From assembly GCF_035762905.1 (NCBI RefSeq), contig NZ_DASUCC010000051.1, positions 1 through 64,000 of the forward strand: DNA of 64,000 nt, written 5' to 3'. A model generated the notes under the pieces. That model searched no databases. It was not told the DNA's origin and worked only from the letters and a program-made list of their open reading frames with translations. The DNA comes from DASYTH01 sp035762905. GTDB lineage: Bacteria; Actinomycetota; Actinomycetes; Mycobacteriales; Pseudonocardiaceae. Shown piece by piece: positions 25,676 to 35,049 of this stretch; positions within the stretch are counted from its first letter, which is position 1, and each line of letters opens with the position of its first letter. The position numbers were made by a program, and so were the translations under genes.

Positions 25676-27280
25676 TCACCCGGCACTCCAGACGCGGCGG
25701 CCGCCGACGTAGGTGTGCCGGACACCGATGGACGCGATCCCGGCGGGGTCGATGGTGAGCGGATCCTGGTCGAGTACGACGAAGTCGGCGAGGAAGCCGG
25801 GGGCGAGCCGGCCCTTGCGGTGCTCGTCGCCACTGGCCGCGGCCGATCCCGTGGTGTAGATCGCCAGTGCCTCCGCGGCGCTGATCCGCTGGTTCTCGCC
25901 GACCCGGACGCCGTCGTCGATCCCCTGCCGGGTGACCATGCTTTGCATGCCAAGCAACGGCTGGTACGGGCCGCACGGGTAGTCGGACGATCCGGCGACG
26001 GTCACGCCCGCGTCCAGAAACGACCGGTGGGCGAACATCCGCCGCACCCGTTCGGGGCCGTACCACGACTCCAGCGCACCGCCGTGGTAGGCGACGTAGC
26101 CGGCGAACGGCACGGCGATCAGGTCGAGCGCCCGCATCCGGCGCAGGATGTCGTCGTCGACGACGGTGCAGTGCTCGATGCGGTGCCGCAGCCCCGGCTT
26201 CGGATCGGTCCCGGCGATCTCGGCGTAGATGTCGAGCAGCAGCCGGATCGCGGTGTCACCGTTGGCGTGCACGCCCATCCGGTTGCCGTCGGCGTGTACC
26301 CGCCGGATCGACTCGCGCAGCTCATCGGTGTCGGTGATCTGCAGACCGTGGTAGTCGGTGCCGGTGAACGGCTCGGACAGCAGGCAGGTGCGTCCGCCGA
26401 TCGCCCCGTCGACGAAGGACTTCACGCCGACCAGGCGGAGCAGGTCGTCACCGAACCCGCTGCCGACGCCGAGTTCGCGGGCCTTCTGGTAGTGGTCGAC
26501 CGCGAGCAGCATCCCGGTGCGCAGCGTCAGATCGCCCGAGCGCCGCGCCCGGTGCAGCAGCGCGACGTCCTCCGGACCGACCAGCGCGTCACAGATGGAG
26601 GTCAGCCCGGCCGCGTGCCACTGCTCGATGGCCCGGCGCAGGCCGGTCATGCGCTGCTGCTGGGTGCTCGGGGTGATCGGCGAGCCGGCCGTCCCGGTCG
26701 CGGCGTAGGCGACGTCGAGCAGCGCGCGTTCGATCAGCCGGCCGTCGAGCCGGCCGGCGGCGTCCCGGCCGAGGTCGCCGCCGGGTGGCGGGACGCTGTC
26801 CTCGTGGTACCCGAGGGCCCGCAACGCGGCGCTGTTGGCCACCCCCCAATGGCCCGCAACCTGCGTGACCAGCACGGGTACCGCGCCGGCCACGGCATCG
26901 AGCGCCTCGCGGGTCAGCACCCCGGTCTTGGTGTCGTCGTAGCGGGAGCCGCGGACCCACTCCCCCGGTGTGGCCGTCGCGGCGCGCGCACCGACCCGGT
27001 CGAGCAGCACGTCGATCGTTGCGACGGCCGCGTGCGACAGATCGAGGTGCAGCAGATCCTCGGCGGTCAGTCCGATGTGGATGTGCGCGTCGTTGAATCC
27101 GGGCACGATCGTCGCGGCGCCGAAATCCTCGACCCGGGCCCGCGGGAAGTCCGCGCGCAACCCGGACGGCGTTCCGGCGGCCACGATCCGCTCCCCGGCG
27201 ACCGCGAACGCCGCCACCGGGACACCGGCCTGCGCGTGCACCAACCGAGCGGTGAAGATGACCAGGTCAGTCTCGTTCAC
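25676..27280 (-). CDS. YtcJ-type amidohydrolase (Amidohydro_3)
   Basis: The product is 534 residues. Metal-binding His residues are in VPGFNDAHIHIG near the N-terminus and RHIEHC-like RHRIEHCTVVDDD near 360, with GVHANGDTAIR and GSSDYPCGPYQP, the usual YtcJ/Amidohydro_3 set. The family includes N-substituted formamide deformylases, which act on the products of isonitrile hydration. That makes the link to the nearby isonitrile-type genes worth testing, but most members have unknown substrates. GTG 27280 lies 33 bases after the GH43 gene on the same strand, suggesting co-transcription with that gene instead. Confidence 0.88.
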   Translation of the reverse strand: MNETDLVIFTARLVHAQAGVPVAAFAVAGERIVAAGTPSGLRADFPRARVEDFGAATIVPGFNDAHIHIGLTAEDLLHLDLSHAAVATIDVLLDRVGARAATATPGEWVRGSRYDDTKTGVLTREALDAVAGAVPVLVTQVAGHWGVANSAALRALGYHEDSVPPPGGDLGRDAAGRLDGRLIERALLDVAYAATGTAGSPITPSTQQQRMTGLRRAIEQWHAAGLTSICDALVGPEDVALLHRARRSGDLTLRTGMLLAVDHYQKARELGVGSGFGDDLLRLVGVKSFVDGAIGGRTCLLSEPFTGTDYHGLQITDTDELRESIRRVHADGNRMGVHANGDTAIRLLLDIYAEIAGTDPKPGLRHRIEHCTVVDDDILRRMRALDLIAVPFAGYVAYHGGALESWYGPERVRRMFAHRSFLDAGVTVAGSSDYPCGPYQPLLGMQSMVTRQGIDDGVRVGENQRISAAEALAIYTTGSAAASGDEHRKGRLAPGFLADFVVLDQDPLTIDPAGIASIGVRHTYVGGRRVWSAG

Positions 27281-27313
27281 AGCGCCGATTCCACCACAGC
27301 GCCGCGCCGGTCC

Positions 27314-28744
27314 TCACTCCAGTTGGAAGGTGGCGTCGGCCCGGGCCGCTGCGGTGTCGACCGGCTGGACGACCAGCAGCGAGTTCGACTGCCGGATGAA
27401 GCGTCCGGCCGCGGTGGCCGCCTCGAAGGACACCCCGGTCGCGTCGGTGAGCCCGGCCCGGCGCAGGAAGCTGGCGTCGCCGCGGAACAGCGCCGAGCCG
27501 TCGTTGCGGTCCAGCCACAGCTCGAAGTTGCGATGCCGCAGGAAATAACCGGGGAAGTTGGCCGATTCGAGGGAAATCGTTCCGGCACCGGACAACCCGG
27601 ACACGATCCGGAACTGGGAGTCGGCCAGCGTGGTCACGTTCGCGTCGATCCGGGCCCGGAAGCTGAAGTGGCGCACGAACCGGTCGGTGCTGCCGGCCAG
27701 CCGCAACCGCTGCGGGGTGGGCCCGTCGGCGACCGGGATGCCGAAGTTCGGTGTGCCGTCGGCATTCCAGTACAGCTTCTGCACCCTGGTCCGGCGGTTG
27801 GGGTCGTTGAGCGGGTCGCCGTTGATGTCCCGGTAGTTGCGGTCGTGGTAGACCAGGATGTCGGACAGGCCGTCCTCGGACACCGTGAACGAGTTGTGCC
27901 CGGGGCCGTACTGACCGGTGGCGTCGTTGCTGGTGAACACCGGCTGCTGGGTCTTGGTCCAGGACGAGGCGGACAGCAGGTTGCTCGACGCCGACGCGGT
28001 GAGCAGTCCGATGCAGTAGTTGGCGTCCGTCGCGCTGGCCGAGTAGGTGAGGAACACCCGGCCGTTGCGCACGATCACCGCCGGTCCCTCGTTGACCCGG
28101 AACCCACGCGTCTCCCAGGCCAGGGTCGGCACCGTGAGCCGAACCGGGGCCCCGGTGATGGTCCACGGGTTGGTCATCCTGGCGATGTAGACGTTGGTGT
28201 TGGAGTTGATCCCGGGCTCCTGCTGCGCCCACACCAGATAGCGGATTCCGTTGTGCACGAACGTGGACGCGTCCAGGGAGAACGTGTCCCACGCGGTGGT
28301 GATCCGCCCACGCTCCACCCAGGTCCCGGTCAGCGGGTTGGCGCTGGAGTTCTCCAGCACGTACATCCGAATCCGCCAGATGTCGTCGGTCCGCCCGGCC
28401 GCGAAGTAGATGTACCACCGCCCGTCGATCCGGTGCAGCTCCGGCGCCCAGATGTGCGCCCCCATCTCCCCGCTGATGTGCCGCCGCCAGATCACCGACT
28501 CCGCGGCGCCGGACAGCCCCTGCAGCGTGCCGGCCCGGCGCAGCACGATCCGGTCGTACTCCGGGGCCGTCGCGGTCAGATAGTAGAACCCGTCGGTGTG
28601 CTTCAGCACGTGCGGATCGGCCCGTTGCGACACAAGAGAGTTCGTGTACTGCACCGCGGGCGACGCCGCCGCCGGCACCGCCACGACCAAGCCGGCCGAA
28701 AGGACCACCGCAACCGAGGCGACGAGCGACCTGAACCGTGGCAC
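27314..28744 (-). CDS. Secreted GH43-family glycosidase with AbfB (CBM42) domain
   Basis: The product is 476 residues. It has a signal peptide (VASVAVVLSAGLVVAVPAAA), then a five-bladed GH43-type propeller: RADPHVLKHTDGFYYLTA with the catalytic-base Asp, GAHIWAPELHRIDGRWYIYFAAG, and NEGPAVIVRNGRVFLTYSAS with the likely general-acid Glu. The C-terminal 140 residues (SFRARIDANVTTL, FPGYFLRHRNFELWL, AAGRFIRQSNSLL) form an AbfB arabinose-binding domain with HFSF/LRHRNF repeats. It would release arabinose from extracellular arabinan or arabinoxylan. GTG 28744 follows GAGGAGGA. Confidence 0.88.
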   Translation of the reverse strand: MPRFRSLVASVAVVLSAGLVVAVPAAASPAVQYTNSLVSQRADPHVLKHTDGFYYLTATAPEYDRIVLRRAGTLQGLSGAAESVIWRRHISGEMGAHIWAPELHRIDGRWYIYFAAGRTDDIWRIRMYVLENSSANPLTGTWVERGRITTAWDTFSLDASTFVHNGIRYLVWAQQEPGINSNTNVYIARMTNPWTITGAPVRLTVPTLAWETRGFRVNEGPAVIVRNGRVFLTYSASATDANYCIGLLTASASSNLLSASSWTKTQQPVFTSNDATGQYGPGHNSFTVSEDGLSDILVYHDRNYRDINGDPLNDPNRRTRVQKLYWNADGTPNFGIPVADGPTPQRLRLAGSTDRFVRHFSFRARIDANVTTLADSQFRIVSGLSGAGTISLESANFPGYFLRHRNFELWLDRNDGSALFRGDASFLRRAGLTDATGVSFEAATAAGRFIRQSNSLLVVQPVDTAAARADATFQLE

Positions 28745-28896
28745 CGGGTCCTCCTCACAGCGCACTGTTCGATATGCCGAACTCGGTTCGAAATAGGGGC
28801 TGTAGGCCGACAGTAATCGCACCATCACAGCGACGTCAACGAGCCGGCGACTCCACTCGGGTGTTCAGCCCGCCGGTCGTGCGACGATAGAGCGTT

Positions 28897-29619
28897 ATGA
28901 AGGACCTGCTGCTCGCCGAGCTTGACGCCCGCATCGCTCGGCACGGCAGCGGGGACTCGTCCGGAGTGCTCGATGAGCGGGCGCTGGCCCTGGTGACCGA
29001 GCTTGCGGCGTCGGGTGATCCGGACGCCGGCAGCCTCGGCCGGGTCGCGGCGTTGCATCTGTGTCGGTATCAGGCACTGCCGCCGGAGGATGGTGCGGAC
29101 GATCTGCGGCTCGCGATGGATCTCTACCGGATCCTGCATTCGGTCGATGCGCGGTTGGTGCCGCCCGAGGCGCGGGCGCTGTTGGGGTTCGCCTCGCCGC
29201 GCGAGGCGGGCATCGCGCTGTTGCGTGAGTACGAGCGGGGCGGACCGGTGGAACACCTGGAGCGGGCGGTCTCGTTGTTGCGGCAGGAGGCCGATCAGCC
29301 GGACGATCTGCACAGCCTCGCCGTGGCGCTGGTGCATCGGTTCGAGCGGTTCGGTCAGCGGGCGGATCTGGACGAGGCGATCGGGCGCAGCCGCTATGCC
29401 GTGGCGGTCGCCGGGCCGGACGATCCGCGGCGGGCGGGATTCCAGTCCGCTCTCGCCGAGAGCCTGCTTCGCCGGTTCGAGTTGACCGCCAACCCGTCCG
29501 ATGTGGAGGAGGCCATCGCCGTGGGTCGCGAGCTGGTCGCCACCACCGGCGGTCCGAGCCGGGCCCAGGCCAAGGCGCGCCTCGCCAGGGCCCTGACCCG
29601 AAGGTCCGAACAGACCTAG
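28897..29619 (+). CDS. TPR-like protein, resembles the N-terminal part of TPR-CHAT proteins
   Basis: The product is 240 residues, all helical. Segments HLCRYQALPPEDGADDLRLA and PVEHLERAVSLLRQE with QRADLDEAIGRSRYAVA look like the opening repeats of the long actinomycete TPR-CHAT proteins, but no CHAT protease domain follows. It may be a truncated relative or a stand-alone TPR adaptor. The ribosome site is weak. Neighbours are glycosidase genes on the other strand, so context says little. Confidence 0.65.
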   Translation: MKDLLLAELDARIARHGSGDSSGVLDERALALVTELAASGDPDAGSLGRVAALHLCRYQALPPEDGADDLRLAMDLYRILHSVDARLVPPEARALLGFASPREAGIALLREYERGGPVEHLERAVSLLRQEADQPDDLHSLAVALVHRFERFGQRADLDEAIGRSRYAVAVAGPDDPRRAGFQSALAESLLRRFELTANPSDVEEAIAVGRELVATTGGPSRAQAKARLARALTRRSEQT

Positions 29620-29791
29620 GCCGATCACAGTGGATCACCGGGCGAAGTCTCGGCCCAACCAACAGATACCTCAGGGGCACCGTGACGCAACCCAGCCACA
29701 CTCAACCCGCCAACCGCACCTTCCGCTGGAACGCAACGACAGCAGTAAATTCCGGAGAGGCAGACCAGAGGCGGACTGGAGGCGGACCAGC

Positions 29792-31900
29792 TCACTCGGC
29801 CCGGACGTTGTCGATGAAGGCCTGGGCACCGTTGAGGAAGAGCCAGACGGCGCGGAGTTGGCCCGGGTCGACGGTGCTGCCGGCCGGGCAGCCGAGGTCG
29901 GTGAACTTCTGGGCGATGGTGCGGGTGGAGTTGGGGTTGGTCCAGGTCCAGCGGCTGCCCTGACACCAGGTGAAGTTGGGGCCGACCTGGACGGCGATCT
30001 CGGCGGTGGTGCCGACGGTCGGGCCGGACCTGAGGTCGAACTTCAGGGTCGAGGTGCCGGTCAGGTCGAGCGGCGGGTCGTACCGGCGGCCGAACCAGTT
30101 CCCGGGGGTCGGCGGGAACACCTCGAGGCCGTGGTCGCCTTCGGTGTGGAAGGCGGTGGAATGGGCGACGGTTCCGCCGTCGCCGGGGTTGACGATGGTG
30201 AACTCCTCGGTGCCGGTCTCGAAGGAGAACACGGTGCGCTCGACCGGAAGGACCGGGTCGGCGGGGTCGGGGATGCCGCAGGTCAGGATCGGTGCGGCCC
30301 AGTCGGTGTGGTCGTTGACCGTGGTGCCGTCCGGGCCGGGACCGCTGCCGGTGGTGACCAGCCGAAGCCAGGTGGCGCCGGTCAGATCCGCGGTCAGGGT
30401 CCGCGGGGCCGTACCCGCGAGCACCGGACCGCTGGCGGCGACGGCGGTGTCGTCGGCGAAGACGGTGAAGGTGGCCGGGATGGTGGTTGCCGCCTCGTCG
30501 TCGACACCGACGTCGGCGGTCAGGCCGGTACACCGGCCGCCGAGGTAGTAGCTGATCTCGCTCGGCGCGGTGGTGCCGATGCCGCGGGTGTAGAGCCGGC
30601 CGCCGATGGTGAGCAGGGCCCCGTCGCTTTCGGCGCTGTCGCCGTTGCTCTGGTCGATCTCCACCGGTCCGCGCGCGTTGGTGGAGCCGACCGCGAGCAC
30701 CGAGCCCAGATGCCTTCGGCCGTCGGCGGGAGCGGTCACCACCGTGCTGATCACCTCGCTGGTGGACGTGCCGGTCCGGTGCCGGCGGCCCCACGTGTAG
30801 CCGGCCGTGACGGTGATCGGGTAGCGGCCGGCGGCCGTGCCCTCCGGCACCGTGACCGTCCACGTGGTCCGCAGGGTCGCGTCAGTGGCCAGGTCGCGCC
30901 GCTTGGTGGGACCGGACGCGCTGACCGTCCACCCCTCGGGAACCTGGACCCGGACCCGGACGCCGTCGATCTCACCGGCGCCCCGGTTGGTCACCGTGGT
31001 GGTCAGGGTGCCGCCCGCCGGACCGGGAACCAGGGTGCCGAGACCGGCTCCGACCGGGACCGACGGCGCCACCGCGGCGGGGTCGCGCACCGGCCGGACC
31101 CGGTAGACCACGGTGCCGTGCGCCGGGACGGCGGCGGAGATCGTGGTCTTCGCCTGCGTGACCGATCCGGTCCACAGGTCCCGCAGTTGGTAGCCGCGGG
31201 CGGGTCGCAGCCCGGTCCGGCCGGCCGGGACGCTGACCGTGGCCAGCGCGTCGGTGGCGTTGTACAGCGCGATCGCCCGGTCGCCGTTGGCCAGCGGCTT
31301 GTCAAGGACCATCAGTCCGTCCGCGTCGGAGACGATGGTTCCCTGCCGGCCCAACGGGTCCTGGTCGACGGCGATGATCTCCCGGTTGCCCAGGATGGCC
31401 AGGGTCTGCGGGGATGCGGTGCGCAGGTCGGTTCCGATCAGCAGCGGGGCGGCCATCATCGCCCACATGCTCATGTGGGTGCGGTACTCGATGTCGGTCA
31501 TCCCGCCGTTGCCGATCTCCATCATGTCCGGGTCGTTCCAGTGCCCCGGTCCGGCGAACGGGTACAGCGGCGCGTTGAACGCGATGATCGAGCGCAGGCT
31601 TGGCCAGTTGTCGCCGATGTCGCCGGTGGTGCGCCACAGGTGCCCGACGCCGGTGGCCCACTCCCACGGCCGGGACTGGCCCCACTCGGTGATCGAGTAC
31701 ACGATCGGCCGGCCGGTGTGGTCCGGGGCCCGGCGCATGGCGGTGTAGCGCCGGATGAAGTCCTGCTGCGAGCCGTCGGACTGGTTGTTGCAGTTGTCGT
31801 ACTTGAGGTAGTCGACCCCCCAGCCGGCCCAGGCCGCCATGGCCGACGCCGTCGACCTGCGGCTGCTTTCCCGAACCTGCCACCGCATCCGTTGACGCAC
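29792..31900 (-). pseudogene. GH27 alpha-galactosidase, 5'-truncated
   Basis: Homology begins abruptly at WGVDYLKYDNC, the strand carrying the GH27 nucleophile Asp, and continues with NDPDMMEIG (acid/base Asp). A NEW3-type domain, an NPCBM domain (YTRGIGTTAPSEISYYLGG) and a C-terminal carbohydrate-binding-like domain follow. The signal peptide and roughly the first 120-140 residues of the barrel are missing, and the bases before (about 31850-31947) hold only junk frame and the terminator of the next gene. The open frame extends to 31900, but the part before about 31845 has no resemblance to the family. The barrel cannot fold as a normal enzyme. I infer a deletion, with no start or ribosome site retained. 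Confidence 0.8.
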
Positions 31901-31906
31901 CGGCGT

Positions 31907-31936
31907 GGGTGACCCGGCAGGCGGGCCGGGTCACCC
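31907..31936 (-). terminator. Hairpin terminator of the sugar dehydrogenase gene
   Basis: This is a perfect 11-bp inverted repeat (GGGTGACCCGG and complement) with an 8-nt loop, 11 nt beyond the minus-strand stop at 31948. It also marks the left limit of sequence belonging to that gene, close to the point where the GH27 gene is truncated. Confidence 0.6.
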
Positions 31937-31947
31937 GTGCCGCGCGG

Positions 31948-33020
31948 TCAGAACACCAGGCGCAGGATGCGGTCGTCGCCGGTGCGGGGAGTGCCGCGGC
32001 CGTCGGTGTTGTTGGTGATCAGCCACAGGGATCCGTCGGGAGCGGTGGCCACCGTGCGGAACCGGCCGAACTGGGCGTTGAGGAAGCCGACCGGGTTGCC
32101 GTCCGGTCCGCCGTTGAGTACCGGCACGCCCCAGAGCCGCTGGCCGCGCAGCGCGGCCAACCACACCGTGTTGCGGGTGAACGCGATTCCGGACGGCGAG
32201 GCCTGGGCCGGCGTCCACTGCGCGACCGGGTTGACGAACCGGGTGTCGGTGGTCCGCCCCTCGACGGTCGGCCAGCCGTAGTTGCCGCCGGCCCGGATCT
32301 GGTTGAGCTCGTCCCAGGTGTTCTGGCCGAACTCGCCGGCCCACAGCCGGCCGGCGCTGTCGAAGGCCAGGCCCTGGACGTTGCGGTGGCCCCGGCTGTA
32401 GACCCGGTTGCCGGCCACCGGGTTGCCCGGAGCGGCCGCACCGGTCGGGGTGACCCGCAGGATCTTGCCGCCGAGCGAGGTCATGCTCTGCGCGTTGGTA
32501 CGGATGTTGGCGTCGCCCGTGGCGATGTAGAGCATGCCGTCCGGGCCGAAGGCCATCCGGCCGCCGTCGTGGATGTTCGCCCGCGGGATGCCCGAGACGA
32601 TCACCTGCGGGGTGCCCAGCGTGGTGTTGAACGGCATCCGCACCACGCGGTTGTCGTTGGCCCCGGTGAAGTAGGCGTAGACCAGCCGGTCGGAGGCGAA
32701 CGTGGGGGCCACCGCGATGCCGAGCAGGCCGCCCTCGCCACCCGGCGCGACCCCGGGCACCGTGCCGATGATGGTCACCGTGCCGCCGGCGATCCGCTTG
32801 ATCCGCGCGGTATTGCGCTCCGACACCAGCGCCGAGCCGTCCGGCAGGAACGCCAACCCCACGGCACGGCGAGGCCGGTGGCCACGGTGCTGGCCACCCG
32901 TGGCGTCGGCGGGACGGCCTGGGTGCCGACCGGGTCCGGTGCGCCCGTGCCCGATGCCGGTGCGGCGAGGGCAAGGGTGGAGAGCAGGACGGTGGCGAGT
33001 GCGAACGGTGTTTTACGCAC
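31948..33020 (-). pseudogene. PQQ-type glucose/sorbosone dehydrogenase, single-base frameshift
   Basis: The N-terminal frame (from GTG 33020, ribosome site GAGAGGG) encodes a signal peptide and RVASTVATGLAVPWG. The rest of the protein (LAFLPDGSALVSERNT onward, with NVQGLAFDSAGRLWAGEFG and GNYGWPTVEG) is in another frame to the stop at 31948. The join is at the C4 run 32857-32860 (G4 on the coding strand). One extra G would restore VPWGLAFLPDG, the usual family sequence. Either the gene is freshly broken or this is a sequencing error in a homopolymer. The intact protein would be an exported soluble aldose dehydrogenase of about 355 residues. Confidence 0.85.
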
Positions 33021-33136
33021 GTCGATCCCTCTCTGGATGTTCCCCAGGTGTGGGTTTGCCCACCCATCGTCACCAGGCCGGCACACAGAGCGCAATGGAC
33101 CTAGGTAGAAATGGTGGTCGAGCGCGGGGTGCCAGG

Positions 33137-33808
33137 TCAGCGTCCCGGTTGGACTGCTCCGGTCTCGTAGGCGAGGACGACGGCCTGGACGCGGTCCCGG
33201 CAGCCGAGCTTGGCGAGCAGGTTGCCGACGTGGGTCTTGACCGTCGAGGCGCTCACCACCAGCGTCCTGGCGATCTCGGCGTTGGACAGGCCGCGGGCGA
33301 TGAGCAGCAGGATCTCCCGTTCCCGTTCGGTGAGCTCGGCAAGTGGGTCGGCGCCGGACGACGGCTCGGGCGCGGCGGACACCCGGGCGAACTCGGCGAT
33401 CAGCCGGCGGGTGACGGCGGGCGCGACCAGGCCGTCGCCGGCGGCGACCACCCGGACCGCGGTGACCAACTCGTCGGGTTCGGTGTCCTTGAGCAGGAAC
33501 CCGCTCGCCCCGGCGCGCAGCGCGGCGAACACGTACTCGTCCAGGTCGAAGGTGGTGACCACGAGCACCGGGATCGGCTCCGGCACGGCGGTTCCGGCCA
33601 GCTGCCGGGTGGCGGCGATGCCGTCGGTACCCGGCATCCGCACGTCCATCAGCACCAGGTCGGGCCGGTGCCGGCGGGCCACCGCCACCGCGGCCGCGCC
33701 GTCGGCCGCCTCACCGACCACCTCGATGTCCACTTCGGACTCGAGGATGGTGCGGAACCCGGCCCGCACGACGGCCTGGTCGTCGGCGACCACCACCCGG
33801 ATCGTCAC
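33137..33808 (-). CDS. NarL-family response regulator
   Basis: The product is 223 residues. The receiver begins TIRVVVADDQAVVRAGF, with the phospho-Asp in LVLMDVRMPGTDG and Lys in GFLLKD. A proline-containing linker and LuxR-type HTH follow (LTEREREILLLIARGLSNAEIA, then STVKTHVGNLLAKL). GTG 33808 overlaps the stop of the kinase gene by four bases (GTGA). It is the output partner of the kinase directly upstream. Confidence 0.95.
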   Translation of the reverse strand: MTIRVVVADDQAVVRAGFRTILESEVDIEVVGEAADGAAAVAVARRHRPDLVLMDVRMPGTDGIAATRQLAGTAVPEPIPVLVVTTFDLDEYVFAALRAGASGFLLKDTEPDELVTAVRVVAAGDGLVAPAVTRRLIAEFARVSAAPEPSSGADPLAELTEREREILLLIARGLSNAEIARTLVVSASTVKTHVGNLLAKLGCRDRVQAVVLAYETGAVQPGR

Positions 33809-35049
33809 GCCGGCTCCCGGTGGGCCAGCGGCAGCCGGGCGACGACCCGCCAGCCGCCCGATCCGGTCGGCCCGACGCACAGGTCGCCGCCGCAGTACCG
33901 GATTCGCTCGCGCATGCCGAGCAACCCGTACCCGCCGTCGGCGGCGACCGGTGGCCGGCGGCCGGCGGGTCCGTTGTGGACGGTCAGGGTGAGGTCCGCG
34001 GCCCGGTAGTCCACCCGGACGTCGACCCGCGCCCCGGGAGCGTGCTGACGGGCGTTGCTGAGTGCCTCCTGCACGAGCCGGTAGGCGGCCACGTCGGTGG
34101 CCGGGGACAGCGCGGCCGGGGTTCCGGTGGCGTGCACGGTGACCGCCATTCCGGTGTCCCGCGCCGTTGCCACCAGATCGTCCACCATGGACAGTGACGG
34201 TTGCGGGGCGGGCACCTCGTCCTCCGGCCGGGTGCGGAGCACGCCGACCAGCTCCCGCATGGCGGCCAGGGTGTGCCGGCCCTGCGCGCGGATGGACCGC
34301 AGCGCCTCGCGGGCCTGGTCGGGATCGCGGTCGAGCAACCGGTCGGCGGCGCCGGCCTGCACCACGATGGCCGACAGGTCGTGCGCGGCGACGTCGTGCA
34401 GCTCACGCGCGATGCGGGCGCGTTCCTCGGCCGCGGCGGCGGACTCCCGCAGCTCCCGTTCGGCCTCCAGCCGGGTGACCCGGGCGGCGAGCTCGGCGGC
34501 GTAGGCGCGGTTGGTTCGCACGTAGAGCCCGATCAGCCCGGGGATGGCGACCGTGCCGACCGAGGCGAGCACCAGATTGACCGGACCGCCGTCGGTGGCC
34601 CAGAACGTGGCCACCAGGTCCACCCGCCCGCCGAGCGCGACCGAGACGATCCCGCCCGCGGCGTGTCCGGCCGCTGCGGCGGCCAGCGTGCTGATCGCCG
34701 GCCGCCGGGGCAGCATGGTGGCCACGGTGTAGGCGCACACCAGCGTCCCGATTCCGGTGAGCGGGTAGGCCGCGGGCAGCGCGGTGGCGGCCAGCACGGC
34801 GAGCACCGCGACGGCCAGCGCGGCCCTGGGTGCCCGGCGCCGCACCGCGATCGTCGCGAAGTCCACTGTGGACACGAGGGTCGCGAGGGCGACGACGGCG
34901 CCGGACGACGGGAGCCGGCCGTCGTTCAGCAGCAACGCCAGCGGGATCCGGCCCAGCCCGAGCACCGCGAGTGTGACGGCGACGACCGTGTCCCGGCCGG
35001 TCGGGGTGTGCCCGCCCAGCCGGGCCAGCGACCGCCGCCACCAGGTCAT
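33805..35049 (-). CDS. NarX/DesK-type sensor histidine kinase
   Basis: The product is 414 residues: about five to six membrane helices, a coiled coil (AARVTRLEAERELRESAAAAEE), HisKA_3 with His in RIARELHDVAAHDLS, N-box QEALSNARQHAPG and G-box GGYGLLGMRERI. It is fully canonical. It overlaps the upstream DUF418 gene (ATGA at 35046-35049) and the downstream regulator gene. The three form one operon, so the DUF418 protein may take part in sensing or be linked to the stress detected. Confidence 0.95.
   Translation of the reverse strand: MTWWRRSLARLGGHTPTGRDTVVAVTLAVLGLGRIPLALLLNDGRLPSSGAVVALATLVSTVDFATIAVRRRAPRAALAVAVLAVLAATALPAAYPLTGIGTLVCAYTVATMLPRRPAISTLAAAAAGHAAGGIVSVALGGRVDLVATFWATDGGPVNLVLASVGTVAIPGLIGLYVRTNRAYAAELAARVTRLEAERELRESAAAAEERARIARELHDVAAHDLSAIVVQAGAADRLLDRDPDQAREALRSIRAQGRHTLAAMRELVGVLRTRPEDEVPAPQPSLSMVDDLVATARDTGMAVTVHATGTPAALSPATDVAAYRLVQEALSNARQHAPGARVDVRVDYRAADLTLTVHNGPAGRRPPVAADGGYGLLGMRERIRYCGGDLCVGPTGSGGWRVVARLPLAHREPA

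Noticed and set aside
24521..28816. Plus-strand open frame of about 1430 codons
   Set aside because: It is antisense to the amidohydrolase and GH43 genes and overlaps the propeller gene out of frame; low-complexity translation with no ribosome site.
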